64,000 bases of DNA from Marinicella meishanensis (lineage in GTDB: Bacteria; Pseudomonadota; Gammaproteobacteria; Xanthomonadales; Marinicellaceae). Every line of letters begins with the position of its first letter. Position 1 is the stretch's first letter. Shown here piece after piece: positions 46,697 to 55,077 of this stretch. The position numbers and the translations under genes were made by a program. Location of the stretch: positions 372,001 through 436,000 of the forward strand of contig NZ_JAIOUV010000001.1 of NCBI RefSeq assembly GCF_019931145.1, written 5' to 3'. The notes beneath the pieces are model-generated. The model ran no database searches, was not told the origin of the DNA, and saw only the letters and a list, made by a program, of their open reading frames with translations.

Positions 46697-47609
46697 CGGC
46701 ACCCCCGCACAAACGATTGATGTGCTGGGGGTTTCGGTGGTGGTGGCCCGAGCGGATTTGAACCACCCACTGCAGCAGGGAAACAAGCGGTGGAAGCTCA
46801 AACACAACATCCAAGCCGCCCAGCAAAAAAATGCCGAGGTGGTCATCACTTTTGGTGGCGCCCACTCCAATCACCTGCTGGCCACCGCCCATGCGGCCCA
46901 CCAAGCCGGGTTGTCGGTGCTGGGTGTGGTGCGTGGACATGAACTGCAAGACCGTCCGGCGGTTTGGTCCGAAACCCTGCATCAATGCCAACAACTGGGC
47001 ATGCAATTGGTTTTCATCAGCCGCGCTGATTACCGGCTCAAACAAGCGGCACCCGTGGTACAAGCCTTGCGTCAAGCCAAACCAACGGCTTACCTCATCC
47101 CCGAAGGCGGCAGCAATCAATTGGCTGTACAAGGCGTGGCCGACTGGCTGCAAGGCTGGGCCGCGCATTTGGCTGAGCCGCCCACCCATGTGTTGTGCCC
47201 GGTGGGCACCGGTGGTACGTTGGCCGGCTTGGTCAAGGGAGCCCAGGCCATGGACTGGCGCACCTGGCTGGGTGGGGTGGTGGTGCTCAAAGGCATGCGG
47301 TCTTTGGCTGCAGACATCCGCCGGTGGGTGGGCCCTGACACGGCCCAGGTCCAGTGGGAGCTGCTGACGGAATTCCATGGCGGCGGCTATGCCAAGCTGA
47401 GTGATGAGATGCTGCGTTTTGGGGTGACCTTCAGCCAACAAACCGGGGTGCCGTTGGATAAAATTTACAACATCAAGTCGTTTTATGCCTTGGCCCAAAT
47501 GATTCAAGCTGGGCGCATCGGGATCCAAGATCGGCCACTGCTGATCCACACCGGCGGCTTACAGGGTGGCTCCTTGTCACCGCCCCAGGTTCCGACTGAG
47601 CCAGAATAA
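46689..47609 (+). CDS. PLP-dependent ACC-deaminase/D-cysteine-desulfhydrase-like enzyme
   Basis: The 306-residue enzyme is a fold-type II PLP protein of the ACC deaminase group. The expected PLP-binding Lys lies in GNKRWKLKHN, FGGAHSNHLLATAHAA follows, and the phosphate loop is PVGTGGTLAG. The C-terminal IHTGGLQG segment is also typical. Either D-cysteine desulfhydrase or ACC deaminase-like activity is possible and is not settled by motif. It is shorter than typical ACC deaminases. It sits between two GGDEF genes, overlapping the first by eight bases. Confidence 0.85.
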   Translation: MGDGTPAQTIDVLGVSVVVARADLNHPLQQGNKRWKLKHNIQAAQQKNAEVVITFGGAHSNHLLATAHAAHQAGLSVLGVVRGHELQDRPAVWSETLHQCQQLGMQLVFISRADYRLKQAAPVVQALRQAKPTAYLIPEGGSNQLAVQGVADWLQGWAAHLAEPPTHVLCPVGTGGTLAGLVKGAQAMDWRTWLGGVVVLKGMRSLAADIRRWVGPDTAQVQWELLTEFHGGGYAKLSDEMLRFGVTFSQQTGVPLDKIYNIKSFYALAQMIQAGRIGIQDRPLLIHTGGLQGGSLSPPQVPTEPE

Positions 47610-47635
47610 TTCTGCCAAACACCCCGATTTCGTTT

Positions 47636-47641
47636 TATAAT
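47636..47641 (+). promoter_or_regulatory. -10 element before degenerate GGDEF gene
   Basis: TATAAT occurs 31 bases before the start codon, with a loose -35 (CTGCCA) 18 bases upstream. Confidence 0.45.
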
Positions 47642-47672
47642 CGTTAAACAAGCCTTTCAGGTCTTGCTGCGT

Positions 47673-48395
47673 ATGAAGAGTTTTTGTCAGACAAAAATCA
47701 TGGTCTTGTTGACTGGCCTGGTTCAGTACCGCGTAGGGCTGGCTGCCGCCGGAGGTGCCAACCCAATCACCAACCCTTGGATCTTGGCTTTGTTCGTGGT
47801 GTTGTTTGCCTTGATCGTATTTTTGGTGGTCAAGGTCCGGAGTTACGGTAACAACCTGACATTGTTGGAAACCGAACTCACCCGCCTGAGCCGCACCGAT
47901 GATTTGACTCAATTGTTGAACCGCCGATATCTGGAAAAGCGGCTGTATGAAGATTTTGAGGTGCATTTGCGCAACCCCGATGCCAACAGTGTGTTGATGA
48001 TGGTGGAAGTCGACCAATTCGATGATTTGACCGACACCTTTGGTCATGCCGCCGGCGATTTGGTGGTGCAAACCATTGCAGACATCATCCAAGCGCGGGT
48101 CAGAACCACCGATCTGTGTGGCCGTTTTGCCGAAGAGGCCTTTTTGGTTTGTTTGCGAGACACCTCGATCAAACCAGCCACATCGTTGGCCGATGAGGTG
48201 CGTCAAAAAGTGGCGGACACAGACATGTTCTATGGCCAAAAAACCAACAAAGTGACCTGTTCGGTGGGCCTGGCATCGTTGAGTCAAGACATGGTGTCTT
48301 GTCGGGACTGGATTCAACAAGCCGAGCAAGCCTTGTATCAGGCCAAACAACAAGGGGCCAACCAAACCAGCGTGTTTGTGGCTACCAACGACTGA
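47673..48395 (+). CDS. Degenerate GGDEF-domain protein
   Basis: The 240-residue product has a membrane helix (residues about 33-54, ILALFVVLFALIVFLVVKV) and a GGDEF fold with DDLTQLLNRRYLEKRL. The signature site reads FAEEA rather than GGEEF, and the metal-binding segment is VEVDQFDDLTD. It is therefore unlikely to make cyclic di-GMP and more likely binds nucleotide or acts as a decoy/scaffold. The ATG at 47673 is used over a TTG at 47664. It is the third GGDEF-fold gene in this region. Confidence 0.8.
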   Translation: MKSFCQTKIMVLLTGLVQYRVGLAAAGGANPITNPWILALFVVLFALIVFLVVKVRSYGNNLTLLETELTRLSRTDDLTQLLNRRYLEKRLYEDFEVHLRNPDANSVLMMVEVDQFDDLTDTFGHAAGDLVVQTIADIIQARVRTTDLCGRFAEEAFLVCLRDTSIKPATSLADEVRQKVADTDMFYGQKTNKVTCSVGLASLSQDMVSCRDWIQQAEQALYQAKQQGANQTSVFVATND

Positions 48396-48474
48396 CGGTA
48401 ACAACCCAGGGGCCATGACCCCATGAGCCATCAGGGATGAATACCGATTAATGAACAGGGAGCACCGGAGCAGC

Positions 48475-48891
48475 ATGAAATTTTCACCCACAGAACTGGC
48501 CGAGACACACCAAGCCATGACCCAGCAAGCGAGCCCCATTGGGGCGATTGTTGGCGCTTTGATGGGTGCGGTCCCAGCCATTGCCATTTATGCTTTTTTT
48601 GTGCACATGGGTGCCATTTTGTACGTCTTTATCATGATTCCGCCGGCCATCATTGGCTTGGCGGCCCAGTTCACCGGGCAAGTCCATGCCATCAAACATC
48701 GGTTGGCGGTTGGTTTGATTGCCAGTGTGGTGCATTTGGCTTGTCTGTATTACTTCAATTACCGCCTGTTGTATTATTTTTTGGTGCCCATCATATTTGT
48801 CGTCGCGGTGGCGGTGGCAAAAAAACGGTTGAGTCGCATCGAACAACTGGTGGCCGACATGGAGGCCGAAGGACGGTTTGATCAAACATGA
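48475..48891 (+). CDS. Small membrane protein, unknown family
   Basis: The 138-residue protein has about four hydrophobic helices (IGAIVGALMGAVPAIAIYAF, MGAILYVFIMIPPAIIGLAA and two later) and a charged C-terminus that may be cytoplasmic. No family is recognised. The ATG at 48475 is chosen because GGAG sits five bases upstream; the frame could also start at 48451. The cupin gene overlaps its stop by four bases. Confidence 0.65.
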   Translation: MKFSPTELAETHQAMTQQASPIGAIVGALMGAVPAIAIYAFFVHMGAILYVFIMIPPAIIGLAAQFTGQVHAIKHRLAVGLIASVVHLACLYYFNYRLLYYFLVPIIFVVAVAVAKKRLSRIEQLVADMEAEGRFDQT

Positions 48892-49259
48892 AAAAAACAG
48901 CAGTTAATTTATTGGCAACAGCCGCCAAAATCACCGAGCACTGGTCACCACGCGTGGTCGGTGAAGTGGATGACAGTTATGTCAAGATCGCCAAGGTCAA
49001 AGGTGAGTTCACCTGGCACGACCACCAGGAAGATGAGTTTTTCATGGTGCTTGAGGGTCAACTCACCATCCACATGGAAGACCACACGGTGACCATCAAT
49101 GCCGGTGAGTTTTATGTGGTGCCCAAGGGGGTGATGCACAACCCGGTGGCCCAAGAGGAGTGCACGGTGTTGTTGTTTGAAAAAAAATCCACCTTACACA
49201 CCGGGCAAGTGCAGGCTGATCTGACCAAATCAATCAGCGACCAACTGCAGCCACTGTGA
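48888..49259 (+). CDS. Cupin-fold protein
   Basis: The 123-residue single-domain cupin has the first motif WHDHQEDEFFMVLEGQLTI and the second AGEFYVVPKGVMHNPV, providing His and Glu ligands for a metal. It is compact and probably cytoplasmic, with an unknown role such as dioxygenase, isomerase or ligand sensor. Its start overlaps the stop of the upstream membrane-protein gene (ATGA). Confidence 0.85.
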   Translation: MKKTAVNLLATAAKITEHWSPRVVGEVDDSYVKIAKVKGEFTWHDHQEDEFFMVLEGQLTIHMEDHTVTINAGEFYVVPKGVMHNPVAQEECTVLLFEKKSTLHTGQVQADLTKSISDQLQPL

Positions 49260-49277
49260 CGCACCATCGGCAATTTC

Positions 49278-49970
49278 ATGGCCCCAGGCAACACCCCACA
49301 AGAACACCAATTAAGCAGCCACATTGATGCCGACTTCATCCGCCGTGCGGAACAAGACATTTTGGCTATTTTGTTGTCACAGCGTCGCCAATTCAACCAC
49401 CGCTGGCAGTCCAACCACACCATGAACCGGGTCAAGGTGGTGTTGCGTTATGTGGGGCTGTTGTTGTGCTTGCTTGGGCTCTTGATTGTGGCAACCTCGC
49501 TGGGTTTGGGCCTGGCTTGGGACCACCGGGCATGGCCATTGTGGGCCGCGCTGGTGGTGTTTTTGTTGTTGGGGTGGTTTTTCTGGCACCTGCCACATTG
49601 GGAAACAAAGGCCCGCGCTTGGACCGAGCGGGTGAGTCAAAAAAGTTGTCGAAAGTTGGCCAAAAAATGCGTCAAACAAGCCGCTGGCATGGTGCCGTTC
49701 TTGGCCCAATACGACATCAAAGGGGATCAAATCAGTTACCACCGCAAACAACCGGCAAACGAAGACCAAGCCGAGCGGTGGTTGTTTGTGTGGAACCGCA
49801 CCTTGGCTGGGTTTGCCGGCACGGCGGAACACGCCACGGTGTTGTTCAAATCAAACCGCGCCATTCAGCCCAGAATCATTGTGTTGCACCAGGATGCCGA
49901 GCCATTTCGCACCCTGTTGGCCGGCTTGCAGATTCCAACCTCCGACAACAACGATCCCAACCATGCATAA
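49278..49970 (+). CDS. Membrane protein of unknown function
   Basis: The 230-residue product has two hydrophobic helices (about residues 55-95, LRYVGLLLCLLGLLIVATS and LWAALVVFLLLGWFFW) and a cytoplasmic C-terminal domain of about 120 residues rich in Lys and Arg. No motif suggests a function. Its end overlaps the P-loop gene by eight bases, so the genes here are tightly packed. Confidence 0.65.
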   Translation: MAPGNTPQEHQLSSHIDADFIRRAEQDILAILLSQRRQFNHRWQSNHTMNRVKVVLRYVGLLLCLLGLLIVATSLGLGLAWDHRAWPLWAALVVFLLLGWFFWHLPHWETKARAWTERVSQKSCRKLAKKCVKQAAGMVPFLAQYDIKGDQISYHRKQPANEDQAERWLFVWNRTLAGFAGTAEHATVLFKSNRAIQPRIIVLHQDAEPFRTLLAGLQIPTSDNNDPNHA

Positions 49971-50445
49971 AATCATCATTTTTGGTAATTCTGGGTCCGG
50001 TAAATCGACCTTGGCCAAACAGTGGCAACGGCACCACCAACTGGCCCATCTGGATCTGGACACCTTGGCTTGGGCGGCGACGGATCCACCCAGCCGGCGA
50101 CCGCTGGCCGAGTCCACCCAGGCCATTGATGACTTCATTCGACAACACCCCGCTTGGGTGATCGAAGGTTGTTACGCCGACTTGTTACAACACGTCAGCC
50201 CACAAGCCAACCAGGCCATTTTCATGAAGTTACCGATGGCTTTGTGCCAGGCCAATGCCCGTCAGCGCCCATGGGAGCCACACAAATATGCCAGTCAAGC
50301 CGAGCAGGACGCCAATTTGCCGATGTTGCTGCAATGGATCGCGGACTATGAACAGCGCCGCGACGAGTTTTCCGAAGCGGCCCACCAAGCGTTGTATAAT
50401 GACTTTCCTTTGACCAAGCAAATCATCACCAAAAACCCAACATGA
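49963..50445 (+). CDS. P-loop nucleotide kinase-like protein
   Basis: The 160-residue protein begins MHKIIIFGNSGSGKSTLAK, a Walker A loop typical of adenylate-kinase-like proteins. LDLDTLAW and the later WVIEGCYADLL segment fit the group annotated as shikimate or adenylate kinase-like. The substrate is not known. The start at 49963 overlaps the preceding gene by eight bases and its end overlaps the thioesterase by four. Confidence 0.85.
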   Translation: MHKIIIFGNSGSGKSTLAKQWQRHHQLAHLDLDTLAWAATDPPSRRPLAESTQAIDDFIRQHPAWVIEGCYADLLQHVSPQANQAIFMKLPMALCQANARQRPWEPHKYASQAEQDANLPMLLQWIADYEQRRDEFSEAAHQALYNDFPLTKQIITKNPT

Positions 50446-50891
50446 GAACCCAACAAGATTTTGACCAAGCTTTCCCGGTGCAAGTGAAGTTGCCCGTGCA
50501 GTGGGGCGACATGGATGCCTTTGGCCACGTCAACAACACCGTCTACTTCAAGTATTTCGAAACCGCCCGGCTGGCCTATTTCGATGCCGTGGGGGTGATG
50601 GCCGACATGCAACAAGCCCAGTTGGGCCCCATCTTGGCCGAAACCCAAGCCCAATTCAAACGGCCCCTGGTGTTTCCTGATGAGGTGCTGACTGGGGCCA
50701 ATGTTTTGGAACACCATGCTTATGGGTTTTTGATGCAATACGGGGTCTACAGCCTGCAACAACAGGCCGTGACCACAGTGGGCACCGGTCGCATCGTGAT
50801 GGTGGATTACAACAGCGGCCAAAAGGTCCAACCCAAAGCCAGTCTGATTGACGCCATCAACCAACTGCAGGCCACCCATGCGGGCGCTTGA
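50442..50891 (+). CDS. 4HBT acyl-CoA thioesterase
   Basis: The 149-residue hot-dog-fold protein has the characteristic WGDMDAFGHVNNTVYFKYFE catalytic region with Asp and His. It hydrolyses acyl-CoA thioesters, and the preferred chain length is unknown. It overlaps the upstream kinase-like gene by four bases and the next gene by 14. Confidence 0.9.
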   Translation: MRTQQDFDQAFPVQVKLPVQWGDMDAFGHVNNTVYFKYFETARLAYFDAVGVMADMQQAQLGPILAETQAQFKRPLVFPDEVLTGANVLEHHAYGFLMQYGVYSLQQQAVTTVGTGRIVMVDYNSGQKVQPKASLIDAINQLQATHAGA

Positions 50892-51339
50892 GCTGAAAAT
50901 ACCACCGGCGGTGTTGGTGTTGTTGACGGCTGCTTTGATGTGGCTGATTGATCAAGGCTGGCCCGGGTTTCGGATCTCTGGAACCTGGTCCCAATGGGCG
51001 TCACTGGGCCTGTCCGGTCTGGCTTTGTTGTGTGTGGTGGCTGGGGTGATCGGTTTTCAACGGGCCCAGACCACGGTGGATCCCACCCGACCAGAGCGGG
51101 CTTCGTCGGTGGTCACCAGCGGCATCTTTCGTTACACCCGCAACCCCATGTACTTGGGTTTTGCCCTGCTGATTTCGGCCTTCGCTTGCAAGTTGGCCAA
51201 TCCTTTGACCGCGGTCATGGTGCCGTTGTTTGTGGCCTACCTGACCCGCTTCCAAATCCAACCCGAGGAAGCGGCCTTGAGCGAACGGTTCGGCCAACAG
51301 TACCTCGATTACCAACTACAAGTGCGGCGGTGGTTGTGA
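50878..51339 (+). CDS. Isoprenylcysteine carboxylmethyltransferase-family membrane protein
   Basis: The 153-residue protein has about four membrane helices and the ICMT/PEMT motif FRYTRNPMYLGFALLI plus the C-terminal FGQQYLDYQLQVRRWL. In bacteria such proteins methylate isoprenoid or lipid substrates, with no known prenyl-cysteine substrate. The start at 50878 overlaps the thioesterase end by 14 bases, and its stop overlaps the GNAT start (TGATG). Confidence 0.83.
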   Translation: MRALELKIPPAVLVLLTAALMWLIDQGWPGFRISGTWSQWASLGLSGLALLCVVAGVIGFQRAQTTVDPTRPERASSVVTSGIFRYTRNPMYLGFALLISAFACKLANPLTAVMVPLFVAYLTRFQIQPEEAALSERFGQQYLDYQLQVRRWL

Positions 51340-51767
51340 TGGGTGAGGTCCACATCAAGCACGACATTCCGGCGGCCATGGACTTCTTTGCCTTGTTTCA
51401 AACCACCGGCTGGAACCAGGCGTACCAAGCCACACCGCAAGACTTGGAGCAAGCCTTGCATGACAGCTGGTACACCGCCAGTGCCTATCAAAACGGTGAA
51501 TTGATTGGCTTTGGTCGGGTGTTGTCCGATGGGGTTTTATACGCCATGATTTATGACTTGATCGTGCACCCTGATTTTCAAAACCAGGGCCTGGGTTCGC
51601 AGCTGTTGAACCGGTTGATCGCCGCCTGCCAACAGGCCAACATCCGTGCCATCCAGCTGTTCTCCGCCCATGGCAAAGTCCCGTTTTATGAACGCCGTGG
51701 CTTTGTGGTGCGCTCGGCACAAGCCCCAGGCATGGTCTATCAAGTGACCCCCCCAAGCAACGACTGA
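51339..51767 (+). CDS. GNAT acetyltransferase
   Basis: The 142-residue protein shows the GNAT core: DLIVHPDFQNQGLGSQLLNRLI (acetyl-CoA loop) and the HGKVPFYERRGFVV segment. Substrate is unknown. The start at 51339 shares one base with the preceding stop; a much longer frame upstream is an out-of-frame shadow of that gene. It is the last gene of the 48475-51767 run. Confidence 0.87.
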   Translation: MGEVHIKHDIPAAMDFFALFQTTGWNQAYQATPQDLEQALHDSWYTASAYQNGELIGFGRVLSDGVLYAMIYDLIVHPDFQNQGLGSQLLNRLIAACQQANIRAIQLFSAHGKVPFYERRGFVVRSAQAPGMVYQVTPPSND

Positions 51768-51812
51768 AGCCAGAAATCAACCAGACGGTCAATCAAGGGG
51801 TCGCCATACCAC

Positions 51813-53732
51813 TTACCAACCGCCGCCACCGCCACCGCCACCGCCGCCACCGGATGAACCGCCAGAAGATCCGCCCGAAGAATAGCTGCTGGAGGAAGAA
51901 CTGGAAGAATAGGAGCTGGATGAAGGGCTGCTGGGGGCGCTGGGGATGGTGGATGCGCTGCTGACCCGGCGTTGCATGGCGTGGCTGAGGCTGCTGATCG
52001 CGTGACTGAAGTCGCGGGTACTGCCGCCACCCACTTCGCTGTGGAACCATTGCGGTTGCCAGGCCGGTTCGTTGTTGGTTGCTTGTTGATCCAGGTTTTG
52101 CAACACTTTGGTGAATTGGCTGGCCCATTGATTTTCCAAGCCCAAGGCCACCGCATAGGGCAGCAGCTCTTCATAATGTGCCAAGGTTTTGTCTGGGGGG
52201 TTCATCACATTGAGCCGGTGTTCTTCGGCCGCTTTCATGTACAGTTTCAAGCCTTCAATTTGGTCTTTGAGGTGGCGACCAAACGGGGTCGGTGCCCGCA
52301 ACAGATGGGTGAACAGCACATTGACGGTGAGCAAACCCAGCACAAAAAACAGCCACGCCTTGTGTGCCAACAGCCAATGGAACAGGTCCACATAATGGGC
52401 GGCCAAGAGCGCCAACAACAGCATGCCCATGATGATGGGTGCCGCGAACAAGAAGGCGATGGACATGACCACCACGATGATCACCACCACCGCAAGAGAC
52501 AGCAGCTCGGTGACGCCCAGCGTGTGCTGATAAAGCAACAAAGTTCCGGTGAAGAAGCACAACAAACTGATCACCCAGCCCCAGATGGCATAAACCCGAT
52601 TGTCTTTGAAACAACGGTCTTGGAATTCAGTTTGCAACCGGGTCTGCAACGTGCCGTTGGCATTTTTCACGTAAGAATTGTATTGTTTGCCTATGGTGAC
52701 GTGGCTTTGTCGACCGGAAAACAGCTGGTTTTTCACCGCCCGTTCGCCTTTGGACAGGGGTGCTTTGATGCGGCCTTTGCGGTGCTTGATGCGGTATTGT
52801 TTCTTCAGTTGGGTGATGGTCAAGTGCCCTTTGACCGCCATGCTGACCAGTGCCGCCACCAGGGTTTTGTTGTTGGCCCCCTGGTTTTCGATGTAATGAA
52901 CTGCGGCCGGCGACAAATCTTTGGGTGGTTGATAGCGGGCAAAAATGATGCCAGGCTCTGGATCGCGCCCATGGCGATGCCAGGCGGTCAGGTAAAAGCC
53001 CAAGTAAAACAACAAGGTCAACACCGCCAACAACCAAACGCCGTTGTCCAAAAACCAGTCCAGCCAGGAAAAGGGCGGCGGCATGAACACCCCTTTGGGC
53101 ACCTGTATGCCCACCGTCAATCCTTGGTTTGGAGCCAGGCGTTCGGTGGTGGCAAAGCCCAGCGTGTGTTCGGTGTTGATGATCTTGAAAGCCTGGTTTT
53201 GTTGGCCCTGATAGCCGGTCCAAGCCGACTGGTCCAGCACCTGTTCGCGGCCACCGGCTGGTAAGGTGATGTCCACAGAAGCAGTGAGGATGGGGAAGGC
53301 CCAGCCGGTGCCGGTGACGTTCCAATAAAACTCATCATGGGCCTCGAAATAACCCAGTTGGCGGTCGGTGCGATACACCAATTGGTATTGGTGTTCGCCC
53401 CGGTCCAAAAAGACCTCGGCAGAGCCGATATAGATGCGGATGCCGTTTTTCATGGGAGCGGTGTGAAAGGGTTCTGGCAGGCCGTTGCGGGTCACCGAAA
53501 CCACCTCAAAGCCAACCGATCGCTGGGTCATCATTGGACCCAGGTATTGGGTCGGAAAGTCCCGATAAATGCCGCGCTTGATGTCGATGTTTTCAGCCAT
53601 CACCCGGATCTGTTCGGTCACCGTGATTTGCCCGTGTTCGGCAATCACGATGTCACTGTGGAAGTCAACAATGGCCTCTTCAGCCACGCTGTTCAGCGAC
53701 CACAACAAGCACATCAAAAGCAATCGAATCAT
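51813..53732 (-). CDS. DUF2207 membrane protein with Gly/Ser-rich tail
   Basis: The 639-residue protein has a signal peptide (MIRLLLMCLLWSLNSVAEEA), a periplasmic DUF2207 beta-domain with ITVTEQIRV and RGIYRDFPTQY, a membrane helix near residue 240, and paired helices around residues 400-470. Its C-terminus is a tail of Ser and Gly (SSYSSSSSSSSYSSGG, then a Gly run ending in Trp). The family is widespread and functionally unknown. It begins a minus-strand group with the kinase module, separated by about 90 bases. Confidence 0.8.
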   Translation of the reverse strand: MIRLLLMCLLWSLNSVAEEAIVDFHSDIVIAEHGQITVTEQIRVMAENIDIKRGIYRDFPTQYLGPMMTQRSVGFEVVSVTRNGLPEPFHTAPMKNGIRIYIGSAEVFLDRGEHQYQLVYRTDRQLGYFEAHDEFYWNVTGTGWAFPILTASVDITLPAGGREQVLDQSAWTGYQGQQNQAFKIINTEHTLGFATTERLAPNQGLTVGIQVPKGVFMPPPFSWLDWFLDNGVWLLAVLTLLFYLGFYLTAWHRHGRDPEPGIIFARYQPPKDLSPAAVHYIENQGANNKTLVAALVSMAVKGHLTITQLKKQYRIKHRKGRIKAPLSKGERAVKNQLFSGRQSHVTIGKQYNSYVKNANGTLQTRLQTEFQDRCFKDNRVYAIWGWVISLLCFFTGTLLLYQHTLGVTELLSLAVVVIIVVVMSIAFLFAAPIIMGMLLLALLAAHYVDLFHWLLAHKAWLFFVLGLLTVNVLFTHLLRAPTPFGRHLKDQIEGLKLYMKAAEEHRLNVMNPPDKTLAHYEELLPYAVALGLENQWASQFTKVLQNLDQQATNNEPAWQPQWFHSEVGGGSTRDFSHAISSLSHAMQRRVSSASTIPSAPSSPSSSSYSSSSSSSSYSSGGSSGGSSGGGGGGGGGGGW

Positions 53733-53822
53733 GACACCATTAAACCCGGTTGCTGCACCAGATACAAGTCTGGCGTGGGCGAAACCGCCTGCAGGCCCGT
53801 CAGTTACCAGGTCACATCCAGG

Positions 53823-55064
53823 CTATAACAAGGCATTGGCAAACAAGGGGCCGAGGGACAGCAGGGTTTGGATGTGACTTTCATCAAAGCCGCGTTTGCT
53901 TTTTTTGGTGAACAACAACAAGCCGGTCTGGTGTTGTTGTTTGATTTTGATCACCAAAATGGCATTGGCATTGACTTGATTCAGCAAATATTTGGCGAAA
54001 TGGGCTTGTTGGTTGGCAATGGTGTGGGCCAGCACATCTTCAATGTGGATGTGGTCTTGTTGTTCGATGCCATCAATGGTGCTGTCAATCGGCACCAGGG
54101 TTTTGCCCAGCAGCCCTTTTTGGGCTTGGTTGGAAGCGATCAGCTGCACCGCATAACTGTCTTTTTTAGGGGTCAAAAAATAGGCATTGGATACATTCAC
54201 GATGGCTTGGGTTTCGGTCTTGATCACTTCCATGGCGTGTTGTTGGCTGGGTGCCGCATGCAGTTGTTTGAGCAACGACAAAATGCTTTGAGAGCGTCCG
54301 GACAGTTGGTTGAAATCGGCCACCAATTGGCCGATTTCATCCTCACTGGCGTCTTTGATTTTCAGGCCGTAATTGCCCAGCGACACCTCTCGACACGCTT
54401 TGGCCACCCGGATGATGCGCTTGACAATTGATTGATTGAACCAGACATACAGCAGCAACAGCAACAAAGCGACCAAGCCCACCGCCAACCAGTTGAAACG
54501 AACCGTGGCCTTTTGTTGGGCCTGGACCAAGTCTTCAAACACCCTGTGGGTGGTTTCAATCTGACCAAACAAACCCGCGGTGTCAGCCAAAATGTAATCA
54601 TTGCCCCACTCCAGACGGGGTTCTTCGGGGTCATCGCCAATTTGTTCGGCAAAGCCCTGGGTAAAGGTGCCCAAAGCCTGTTCCATTTGTTGAAAAGCCT
54701 GGTTGTTCTGCTCCAACAACATGGAGTCGAGTAACACGTTGGTGGTGCTGTTGCGGTTGTAGTAGTGGTGCGCCGATTGATTGATCATTTGGCGCATGGA
54801 GGCCAGGTTCTCTTGCAGCTGGGTGTAGAACACCTTCAAGTCGCGGTTGTAAGATTCATAATCGCGCGGGGCATTTTGGTCATACTGGGTGGACTGTTCT
54901 TGCATCAAATCAATCAGCTGCTCCAGTTTGCTCAAATCTTTTGACAAGTTGATGTCTGCCGATAATTGGGCGATGTTTTGATTGCTGAACCAGAGGATCA
55001 GGCTGATCACCACCAAGGCCAGGGTGACGGCGCTGAGGAGTTTTTGTTTCAATCCGAATGTCAT
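53823..55064 (-). CDS. Membrane sensor with HAMP and GAF-like domain, no output domain
   Basis: The 413-residue protein has two membrane helices (about residues 8-27 and 188-210) flanking a periplasmic helical domain, a HAMP-like linker (IVKRIIRVAKACREVSLGNY), and a C-terminal GAF-like region (LLKQLHAAPSQQHAMEVIKT to FTKKSKRGF). No kinase, cyclase or methyl-accepting domain is seen. The start was placed at MTFGLKQKLLSA, where the first helix begins; upstream codons are unconserved. It lies 13 bases downstream of the serine/threonine kinase gene. Confidence 0.78.
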   Translation of the reverse strand: MTFGLKQKLLSAVTLALVVISLILWFSNQNIAQLSADINLSKDLSKLEQLIDLMQEQSTQYDQNAPRDYESYNRDLKVFYTQLQENLASMRQMINQSAHHYYNRNSTTNVLLDSMLLEQNNQAFQQMEQALGTFTQGFAEQIGDDPEEPRLEWGNDYILADTAGLFGQIETTHRVFEDLVQAQQKATVRFNWLAVGLVALLLLLLYVWFNQSIVKRIIRVAKACREVSLGNYGLKIKDASEDEIGQLVADFNQLSGRSQSILSLLKQLHAAPSQQHAMEVIKTETQAIVNVSNAYFLTPKKDSYAVQLIASNQAQKGLLGKTLVPIDSTIDGIEQQDHIHIEDVLAHTIANQQAHFAKYLLNQVNANAILVIKIKQQHQTGLLLFTKKSKRGFDESHIQTLLSLGPLFANALL

Positions 55065-55077
55065 GGGTATACCTGTG

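Noticed and set aside
51972-53264. Long 430-codon plus-strand frame opposite the DUF2207 gene
   Set aside because: His/Gln-rich composition typical of an antisense shadow, while the minus-strand protein has a signal peptide and a known family.
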